Source of the DNA: EA-27 sp964396265
Lineage (GTDB): Archaea > Thermoplasmatota > Thermoplasmata > RBG-16-68-12 > EA-27
Direction: 5' to 3'
Assembly: GCA_964396265.1 (NCBI GenBank)
Contig: CAYNEM010000024.1
Coordinates: 1-19,352 of the forward strand
Length of the DNA: 19,352 nt
The notes beneath the pieces were generated by a model, which worked only from the letters and a program-made list of their open reading frames with translations, was not told the origin of the DNA and ran no database searches. The position numbers were made by a program, and so were the translations under genes. Below are positions 7,051 through 13,095 of this stretch, one piece after another. Numbering within the stretch: position 1 is the first letter of the stretch; every line of letters begins with the position of its first letter.

Positions 7051-7592
7051 CCCTTCAACCACCCCTTGTCCATCATGTCCTTCACGACGCTCGTGACCCA
7101 GTAGGACACCTCGCGCTTCAGGTACAGCGCCAGCGAGCAGTATTCGTGCCACCAGTACGACTTCTCCATGTGCATGTCACAGATTCGGAGGCCGAGGGTC
7201 TCGTCGTCGAGCTTCCGGTCCGTGTAGTGCATGAGCTCCGGGATGCGACATGCGGGCGGGACCGTCGGGTACGCGTCCTTCAGGATGACCTCGATGGGCC
7301 ACGCGTGCCTCCCGTGGCGGACGGTCCCCCGCCAGCGCGTGAGGGACGCGCCGGTGGACGTGAGCTCGATCCACTCGCTCTTCTCCAGGTACTGCAGGTA
7401 TTCGAAGTAGCGGTCGAGGGCGTACCGCTCCTCGATCGCGCGCAGCCGCCACTCCTCGTCCAGCGGCGACGCGTTCGTCGCGCACAGCATGAAGTAGAAC
7501 AGGTCGTCCTCCCCGCGCGCCGTGGCGTATCGATCGACGATGCGGCGAGGTCGGGCGCCCCGCGGCGGGGGGACCGGCGGACGCGCCGCCAA
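7047..7592 (-). CDS. UFC1-like E2 conjugating enzyme
   Basis: 181 residues from the TTG at 7592, chosen because GGGGTGA lies 4 bases upstream and overlaps the modifier's stop. It should accept the modifier from the E1 as a thioester on Cys138 and pass it to a lysine. Landmarks compared with human UFC1 from memory: EEWRLRAIEERY (46-57) against the helix with LKEEYQ; SEWIEL...TRWRGTV (72-91) against NDWFRL...TRWFGKC; AYPTVPPACRIPEL (107-120) against TYPTTAPEIAVPEL; YTDRK (123-127) where UFC1 has KTAKM instead of the HPN motif of ordinary E2s; LRICDMHMEKSYWW (135-148) against GKICLTDHFKPLW; and the last helix ending KDMMDKG against PDLIQKG. Four residues are inserted before the catalytic cysteine compared with UFC1. 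The first 44 residues are an extra Pro/Arg-rich N-terminus. The downstream E1 gene overlaps by 4 bases. Confidence 0.92.
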   Translation of the reverse strand: MAARPPVPPPRGARPRRIVDRYATARGEDDLFYFMLCATNASPLDEEWRLRAIEERYALDRYFEYLQYLEKSEWIELTSTGASLTRWRGTVRHGRHAWPIEVILKDAYPTVPPACRIPELMHYTDRKLDDETLGLRICDMHMEKSYWWHEYCSLALYLKREVSYWVTSVVKDMMDKGWLKG

Positions 7593-7596
7593 ACGG

Positions 7597-7603
7597 TCAC
7601 CCC
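7597..7603 (-). promoter_or_regulatory. Ribosome binding site for the E2 gene, overlapping the modifier stop codon
   Basis: GGGGTGA on the minus strand matches the archaeal anti-Shine-Dalgarno core GGTGA, with a 4-base spacer to the TTG at 7592. Its last three bases are the stop codon of the UFM1-like gene, so translation of the two genes is probably coupled. This decides the unusual TTG start. Confidence 0.65.
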
Positions 7604-7842
7604 ACGATGCTCGGGTCGATCACGTGGATGTTCGCGCTGCGGTCCGCGACCTCGCGGACGGTGCCGCCGGAGATCGAGGTGCCGCCGGGGAACGTGGCCG
7701 TGAGGACGGAGGCGTCCTTCCCCTGCTTCTTCGCCGCCATGACGAGCGCCTCCTGGAACAGCATGTCGTCGGGCACCTTGAGCGCGACCACGGGCTTCTC
7801 GGCCTCCGAGATGAAGATGAATCGGAGGGTGACGGAGGGCAT
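7597..7842 (-). CDS. UFM1-like beta-grasp modifier ending in Val-Gly
   Basis: 81 residues from the ATG at 7842; a GTG or TTG start further upstream would run through the TATA-like box. The product shows the beta-grasp order: strand VTLRFIFI (4-11), strand VVALKVPDD (18-26), helix LFQEALVMAAKK (28-39), then short strands to residue 76. Compared by eye with human UFM1 (85 residues): VTLRFIF with VSFKITL, ALKVPDDMLFQEAL with VLSVPESTPFTAVL, AAKK with AAEE, GGTV with AGNV, and NIHVIDPSIVG with ELRIIPRDRVG. Mature UFM1 also ends in a single Val-Gly, unlike the Gly-Gly of ubiquitin, SAMP and MoaD. No residues follow the Gly, so no processing is needed before activation. First gene of the operon; the TATA-like box is about 28 bases upstream, suggesting a leaderless transcript. 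A sulfur-carrier role is less likely given the E2 partner. Confidence 0.88.
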   Translation of the reverse strand: MPSVTLRFIFISEAEKPVVALKVPDDMLFQEALVMAAKKQGKDASVLTATFPGGTSISGGTVREVADRSANIHVIDPSIVG

Positions 7843-7866
7843 CGGGTTCGGTGGACCCCTCCATAT

Positions 7867-7877
7867 CCTCAAATACC
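7867..7877. promoter_or_regulatory. Shared AT-rich core promoter between the UFM1-like operon and the divergent gene
   Basis: CCTCAAATACC on the plus strand reads GGTATTTGAGG on the minus strand. It lies about 28 bases before the modifier ATG (7842, minus) and about 26 bases before the ATG at 7898 (plus). One box may therefore serve both directions; the 55-base gap holds no second candidate apart from a short CATATCC at 7862-7868. Confidence 0.45.
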
Positions 7878-7897
7878 TTCCGATGCGATTCGCAGGC

Positions 7898-8368
7898 ATG
7901 GGGGAGACGGCGAGGGAGCGCGCGGTGGAGGCGCTCCTCGACGCGCAGCCGGAGCCCGTGCGCTCGCTCGCTAACGCGATCCGCTCGGCGGCCCTCGCGT
8001 TCGGCGGCGTCGCGGAGAAGATGATCGTCGACTACGACGTGCCCGAGGACAGCCCTGCGTTCTACGTGGGCGCCCGGCAGCTGTGCCACGCGCACCTCGA
8101 GAAGGATCGGGTGAACGTGACCGTCTCGCTCGGCCGCGACCTGACCTTCGAGGTGCTTCGCGCGAAGGACGTGCCGGAGGGGATCCGCGGGCTCGTGGAC
8201 CGGACGAAGGAGTACGGGGCGACGCGCTGGGTGGCCGTGGCGGTGACGCGGCCGGAGGACGTCGAGGGGCTCGTCGCACTCCTTCGCCACAAGCACGCGT
8301 ACCTCACGGGAGGCGCGGACGACCTCGTGATCCCCAGGGACCAGACGACGCTCGAGAAGTTCGTCTGA
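7898..8368 (+). CDS. Uncharacterised small cytosolic protein divergent from the UFM1-like operon
   Basis: 156 residues from the ATG at 7898, which lies at leaderless distance from the shared AT-rich box; an in-frame ATG at 7883 would add five residues. The sequence is an alpha/beta mixture: helix ETARERAVEALLDAQPEPVRSLANAIRSAALAF, then EKMIVDYDVPEDSPAFYVGARQLCHAHLEK, a beta strand VNVTVSLG, and a Trp-containing strand TRWVAVAV. This layout recalls small DUF1801/DUF5655-like proteins that resemble YdhG and MmcQ/YjbR folds, but no motif settles it. No catalytic signature, signal peptide or membrane segment is visible. Its shared promoter region with the conjugation operon raises the chance of a functional link without showing one. 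Confidence 0.8.
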   Translation: MGETARERAVEALLDAQPEPVRSLANAIRSAALAFGGVAEKMIVDYDVPEDSPAFYVGARQLCHAHLEKDRVNVTVSLGRDLTFEVLRAKDVPEGIRGLVDRTKEYGATRWVAVAVTRPEDVEGLVALLRHKHAYLTGGADDLVIPRDQTTLEKFV

Positions 8369-8437
8369 CGGGGTCGGAAAAGTCGGCCGTTAGGGATTCC
8401 TCGAACGAAATCCGGGCCTAGATATAGGAGCGGTTCC

Positions 8438-10186
8438 ATGGCAAGAACCATGGCCCGGGACATTCGCGCGCCAGCGCTCCTGGCGGGATTGGTCGCTGTG
8501 ATGATCGTGGTCGCCGGGCTCGCCTACTGGAGCGCCACGCCGGCCGCCGGTCAGGGACTCGTCCAGTTCCGGAACTATGATGAGTACGACGCGTTCCTCG
8601 ACCGCACGGGGTACTACGGGGGCGGCGGCGCCGCGATGTTCGGGGACGGCCGCCTCGCAGGACTCATGGGGGCCGAGGGGGACGTCTCCGGGACGAACGT
8701 GCAGGTCGCCGGCGTGGACGAGCTCGACGTCGTGAAAGCGGACAGCACGCACGTGTACGTCGCCTCCGGGGACAAGGTGCTCATCGTGCGGGCGACGCCC
8801 GCGGATGCGATGGAGGTCGTCGGCGTGATCAACGCGACTGCGGCGACCGGCGGGCGGTTGGTGAGTGCATGGGTCACCGGCCTGTTCCTCGTCGAGGACC
8901 GTGTCGTCGTCGTCATTTCTGGGTGGGAGGCCGTGGACCAGACGCTCACCCGCCCCGCCTGGGACATCGGACTGTGGTACCCGGGGGTGGGCTTCACGTT
9001 CGTGGCGGCCTTCGACGTCTCCGACGTCCAGGCGCCAGCTCTCGTCTGGTCCCACAGCGTCTCCGGCTCGCCGAACGCCGCGCGCCTCGCGGAAGGGCAC
9101 GCGTACGTGGTCGTCGTGGACTGGATCCCGCGATCCGAGGAGGCGTACCTCACGCCGACCAGGTGCAAGGGAGACGCCTGCGCGTCGATGGCGGTCACGT
9201 CGATCTGGTACGACCCGGAGTCCTCCGAGGCCGGAGCGGTGACGCACGTCCTCGCGGTGCGGCTCGCGGACGGGGAGGCGGACGTGATGTCCGTCATGGG
9301 CGGCGCGGCCTCGACCGTGTACATGACGCACACCTCGCTGTACCTGACCGTCGCGAAGTGGGATGGCGGCGGGCCGGACATACGGACGACGATTCACAAG
9401 GTGTCCGTGGACGGGCTCAACCTCCGCCCCACGGCCGCCGGCGACGTGCCCGGCACGCTTCTCAACCAGTGGGCGATGGACGAATCGGGCGGGCTCTTGC
9501 GGGTCGCGACGACCGTCGGGTGGCAGGAGCCGACGAGTGGCGTTTACGTGCTGGACGCGGACCTCGCCGTCGTCGGCGCCCTTGAGGGGCTCGCCCCGAC
9601 AGAGCGGATCTTCGCGTCCCGATACCTCGGCGACACCCTGTACCTCGTCACGTTCCGGCAGATCGACCCGCTCTTCGTCATCGACCTGTCTCTGGCCGCG
9701 GGGCCCCGCGTCGTCGGGGAGCTGAAGATCCCGGGCTTCTCCGCGTACCTCCACCCTTGGACGGACGGCCGGCTCGTCGGCGTCGGCCAAGAGGACGCGG
9801 CGATGAAGCTGTCCCTGTTCGACGTGTCGAACCCCGCGTGGCCCGCGCAGCTCGATGCGTACGTCGTGCCTCACCAGTCCTGGTCGCCCGCGCTCTGGGA
9901 CCACAAGGCGGTGCTCGCCGAGCCGGCGGAGGACGGCCTGCTCGTCGTGCCCGTCGACGCGGCGGTCTGGGACCCGGAGGGGAACGCGACGGACTCCGGA
10001 GCGTATGTGTTCCGCGTGGCCTCGGACGCGCTGACTCTCCAAGGGATCGTCCTCCACGAGGAGGGCGGCGTGCAGCGGGCGCTGCGCATCGGCGACGTGC
10101 TGTACACGTTGTCGTGGACGTCGCTGACCGCGTCGAGCCTCGTAGACCTCAGGGAGCTCGGCACGCTACCGATCGCCCCGCGTTGA
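8438..10186 (+). CDS. Secreted or membrane-anchored beta-propeller protein
   Basis: 582 residues from the ATG at 8438, which has AGGAG seven bases upstream; an in-frame ATG at 8450 lies 26 bases after a TATATA-like stretch (8421-8427) and would fit a leaderless start. Residues 12-33 are a hydrophobic signal or anchor segment ending in ATPAAG. There is no lipobox cysteine. After a Gly-rich linker comes SGTNVQVAGVDELDVVKADSTHVYVASGDKVLIV, the entry motif I know from archaeal and bacterial secreted beta-propeller proteins (Pfam Beta_propel, PF09826). Repeated blade patterns follow to the C-terminus (for example LFVIDLSLAAGPRVVGELKIPGFSAYLHPW). A Cys pair (CKGDAC) near residue 243 may be a disulfide. 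The biochemical role of this family is unknown; extracellular binding is the usual guess. Confidence 0.9.
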   Translation: MARTMARDIRAPALLAGLVAVMIVVAGLAYWSATPAAGQGLVQFRNYDEYDAFLDRTGYYGGGGAAMFGDGRLAGLMGAEGDVSGTNVQVAGVDELDVVKADSTHVYVASGDKVLIVRATPADAMEVVGVINATAATGGRLVSAWVTGLFLVEDRVVVVISGWEAVDQTLTRPAWDIGLWYPGVGFTFVAAFDVSDVQAPALVWSHSVSGSPNAARLAEGHAYVVVVDWIPRSEEAYLTPTRCKGDACASMAVTSIWYDPESSEAGAVTHVLAVRLADGEADVMSVMGGAASTVYMTHTSLYLTVAKWDGGGPDIRTTIHKVSVDGLNLRPTAAGDVPGTLLNQWAMDESGGLLRVATTVGWQEPTSGVYVLDADLAVVGALEGLAPTERIFASRYLGDTLYLVTFRQIDPLFVIDLSLAAGPRVVGELKIPGFSAYLHPWTDGRLVGVGQEDAAMKLSLFDVSNPAWPAQLDAYVVPHQSWSPALWDHKAVLAEPAEDGLLVVPVDAAVWDPEGNATDSGAYVFRVASDALTLQGIVLHEEGGVQRALRIGDVLYTLSWTSLTASSLVDLRELGTLPIAPR

Positions 10187-10204
10187 GCTGCCTACTCATT
10201 GGCA

Positions 10205-10378
10205 GTGGGTTGCGATTCCGCCGGCCATTCAAGTCGTGCCACGCTAGCTTCAGGCCTCGGTTCGTCCCCATCTTTGGCGGACCGTACGCGAGGTGCATGA
10301 GTTGCATCGCGAGGGGCTCGATAGGCCGACTGCAAGGGCGCGCCCGACATCCCCCGTGCCGATGATGCCGACCTTCAC
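10205..10378 (-). pseudogene. Remnant of an F420-dependent NADP reductase-like gene with a central deletion
   Basis: From a GTG at 10378 the minus strand reads VKVGIIGTGDVGRALAVGL, the N-terminal Rossmann strand and GxGxxG loop of NpdG/F420-NADP oxidoreductase-like proteins. At about 10322 the match breaks. One frame over it continues as IEPLAMQLMHLAYGPPKMGTNRGLKLAW, which resembles the family's C-terminal helix (EPLAMLW-type, then a Gly and FKL). The 130 or so residues normally between are gone. An AT-rich stretch at 10401-10408 is 26 bases upstream, like a surviving leaderless promoter. I infer an internal deletion that also shifted the frame. No intact open frame covers both parts. The rest of the 10187-10500 gap holds nothing recognisable. 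Confidence 0.6.
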
Positions 10379-10500
10379 CGGTGTCACAATGGTACTGCTG
10401 GAATTATTCTCTCCGGAGTCATTGGAGAGAGGCGCAACGAGCCCGGACATCTGATAACCGGGGGAAAGGGTTTTTGGCGGGTCCCAGATATGAGAACGAG

Positions 10501-13023
10501 ATGGACCGCCGATTCCGGCGGGCTGCCGGGCTAGCCGCGCTCCTCTTCCTGAGCTTGCCGGCGGTGGTGCCGCCCGCGTCGGGCCATCCGTTCCATATCA
10601 TGATTGACAACAGTGTGATCGGGTCTCCGGAGTCGGTGGATTCGGCCCGATGGGTCGGCCAGTCGTTCGTCCCGGCTTCCTCGTTCGTCGTCACGCGCGT
10701 CACCCTGTTCGTTGAGGACACGGGCACGAGCGACGTCCTCGCCGTGTCGATCCGGGACGTCGGCGGCCTTGGGTTCCCGGGGCCCACGACGCTCGCGAGC
10801 GGATCCGCGGACGGCCCGGGGGCGCCCGGCTGGCTCGACATCGATCTATCCCCGAACCCGATGCTCGCCGCGGGCCAGGCGTACTGGATCGTCGCGAGCA
10901 GCGCCATCTCCTCCGGGTACGACTGGTGGAACTCGAACGACGACCTCGCCTATGGCCCGGGGACCGCCGCCACGTCCGGCGACGGGTTCACGTGGTCGGG
11001 GGCGGGGAAGGACTACTCGTTCCGGGTCTACGGATATAGCCAGCCCTCCCTGAGCTACTCGGCCTCGGCCTCGACCACGACCGTAGGACCCGGGCAGTCC
11101 GTGACGTTCCGGGCGAACTTCACGAACGTGGGGCCGGGGACCTCCGCCGCGTTGTGGGTGAACGTGACCCTACCGCCGGAGCTCAGCTACACGGGGGACG
11201 ACGCGGCATCGATCGGCGGCGTGCGGAGCGGGACGTACGACTTCGCCTTCACGGACGTCGCCCCCGGATCCTATTCGTTCAATGTGACCGCCGTGGCGGC
11301 GGGCGGGGTCGCGGACGGGACCGTCGTGTCCACCCTGATCGCGTTCGAGGGCACCGACCACAACGGTGCCCCGCTCTCCGGCGCCGGATACAGCCTCCCG
11401 GTGACGATGCGGAACGCGCGCCTGTCATTGACCCTCGCCGCCAGCGCCTCCGATGCGGACCCCGGGGACCGACTCGTCCTCAACGCGACGGTGACGAACC
11501 TCGGCGCCGAGCCTGCGGCGGCGGTCGTCGTCGAAGGTACCGTGGACGCAAACGCGACGTACGTCACCTCCGTCCCCCTTGGCACCTACAACGCCGGGGC
11601 GCGCACGGTCACCTGGAATCTCGGGGCACTCGCACCCGCAGCGGCGCAATCATTCGCCTGGACCGTGGACATCCCAATCGGGACACCCGACCTGGCCACG
11701 GCCACCTCACGCGCGCGCGTCACGTACGAGGACGCCGCAGCCATCCCGCTCCCCGACGAGACCGCCCTCCGAACCGCCACGGTCCACCGGCCGGGTTTCG
11801 CGCCCGCGCTCCGCCTCGACCGGACCGCCGCGGAGGCCGCCATGGAGGTCGTGGCGTCCGTCGACTACAACAACACGGGCTCCGGCAACGCTCTCGCCGC
11901 CTGGCTCAACTGGAGCTTCGGTGGGCACTATCGGCTCGTCGCACTCTCCCCCCCGCTCGCGTTCGCGCCGACGCCCGGCGGCTTCTCGATCCCCTTGGCG
12001 AACGTGGCCTCAGGACCCCACACCGTGTCTGCGCGGCTGGCCGTGCTGCGCGGGTTGCAGGACAGGCTCTCCATGGGGCTCCAGGTCTCCCTCGAGGCCA
12101 CGGACGGGAACGGGAACTCCATACCGTCGATCCCGCTCGCGGCGGCGGTGGACCTCCTCGCCCCGTCCCTCTCCGTCTCCCTGGCGACCTCGGACGGCAC
12201 AGTCCCCGTCGCCTCCCTGTTCGTGCTCGAGGTCGTAATCGAGAACACGGGGCGGGCGACGGCGAACGGGTGGCTGAACCTGAGCCTGCCCTCGGCCGCG
12301 AACTATGTGGCGGACAACGGGACGTTCGCCGTCACGGAACTGCCGGGACGGGTGTCGTGGAGAATCCTGTCGATGGCGGCGGGAGCGCGCGTTCACCTCG
12401 GAGTCACGCTCCGGGGAGTCGCGCCGGCCACGACGTCGTTCCGGTTCCTCCTGAACTTCACGGACGGGGCCGGAAGCCCCGCGGCCTCGGTCTTGAGCAA
12501 CGCGGTCGCCGTGGAATTCATCGGGTCGGGTCTCCCCCGCGGCGATCCCGGGACGTCGTGGCTATGGTGGCTCGCGATCCTCGTCATCGCCCTCGTGCCA
12601 CCGATTGTCCTCCTCGCGCGTTCCCGGGGACGCCTCGACGAAGTGTTTCTCGTGGGGTACAGTGGCATCCTGCTCGCCCACCTGTCGAACACGATCAAGT
12701 CCGAGCGGGACCGCGACCTGGTTACGGGAATGCTGACGGCAGTCCAGGACTTCATCCGCGAGTCCTTTCAGGGAACCAAGGAAGGGGAGGAGCTGCGTCG
12801 CATGGACTTCGGGGCTCGAACGATCATCATCCGCAGGGGCGGCCACTCGTATCTTGCCGCGATCGTCCGAGGTCGCGCGCCCTTCGGACTGAACCGGAAG
12901 ATGGTTGAAACCCTCCGGAAGCTTGAGGCCAAATATACGGACTCCCTGCTCAACGGGACGGTCGACGGGAGGCTGCTGGACGGTGCCGGCGAACTCCTCT
13001 CCCAGGAACTGCTCGGACACTGA
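10501..13023 (+). CDS. Membrane-anchored adhesin-like protein with DUF11-type repeats and a cytoplasmic roadblock-like domain
   Basis: 840 residues from the ATG at 10501; the open frame reaches upstream but only this ATG gives a signal peptide (MDRRFRRAAGLAALLFLSLP...ASG). Residues 32-178 form a beta-sandwich with a QSF motif of the choice-of-anchor type (WVGQSFVPASSFVVTRVTLFV). About four DUF11-like repeats follow at roughly 180-295, 300-420, 430-555 and 560-675, with themes such as PGQSVTFRANFTNVGPG and NATVTNLGAEPA. One transmembrane helix lies at about 687-708 (WLWWLAILVIALVPPIVLL), followed by Arg-rich residues, so the last 130 residues are inside. That part (VFLVGYSGILLAHLSN..., MLTAVQDFIRESF, RTIIIRRGGHSYLAAIVRG) resembles the roadblock/longin-like sensor tails of Thermoplasmatota membrane proteins. 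Likely an envelope protein linked to an internal signalling partner; ligand unknown. Confidence 0.87.
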   Translation: MDRRFRRAAGLAALLFLSLPAVVPPASGHPFHIMIDNSVIGSPESVDSARWVGQSFVPASSFVVTRVTLFVEDTGTSDVLAVSIRDVGGLGFPGPTTLASGSADGPGAPGWLDIDLSPNPMLAAGQAYWIVASSAISSGYDWWNSNDDLAYGPGTAATSGDGFTWSGAGKDYSFRVYGYSQPSLSYSASASTTTVGPGQSVTFRANFTNVGPGTSAALWVNVTLPPELSYTGDDAASIGGVRSGTYDFAFTDVAPGSYSFNVTAVAAGGVADGTVVSTLIAFEGTDHNGAPLSGAGYSLPVTMRNARLSLTLAASASDADPGDRLVLNATVTNLGAEPAAAVVVEGTVDANATYVTSVPLGTYNAGARTVTWNLGALAPAAAQSFAWTVDIPIGTPDLATATSRARVTYEDAAAIPLPDETALRTATVHRPGFAPALRLDRTAAEAAMEVVASVDYNNTGSGNALAAWLNWSFGGHYRLVALSPPLAFAPTPGGFSIPLANVASGPHTVSARLAVLRGLQDRLSMGLQVSLEATDGNGNSIPSIPLAAAVDLLAPSLSVSLATSDGTVPVASLFVLEVVIENTGRATANGWLNLSLPSAANYVADNGTFAVTELPGRVSWRILSMAAGARVHLGVTLRGVAPATTSFRFLLNFTDGAGSPAASVLSNAVAVEFIGSGLPRGDPGTSWLWWLAILVIALVPPIVLLARSRGRLDEVFLVGYSGILLAHLSNTIKSERDRDLVTGMLTAVQDFIRESFQGTKEGEELRRMDFGARTIIIRRGGHSYLAAIVRGRAPFGLNRKMVETLRKLEAKYTDSLLNGTVDGRLLDGAGELLSQELLGH

Positions 13024-13095
13024 AGGAGCGCCGGGCGGATTCATTGCGTTCGCGGTGGTGAGCTCGGATGTTCCCCGTTTGACATACTGACGGTA

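Noticed and set aside
11154..12908. 584-residue plus-strand frame inside the adhesin gene
   Set aside because: Arg/Gly/Pro-rich shadow of the real frame, which has signal peptide, repeats and membrane helix.
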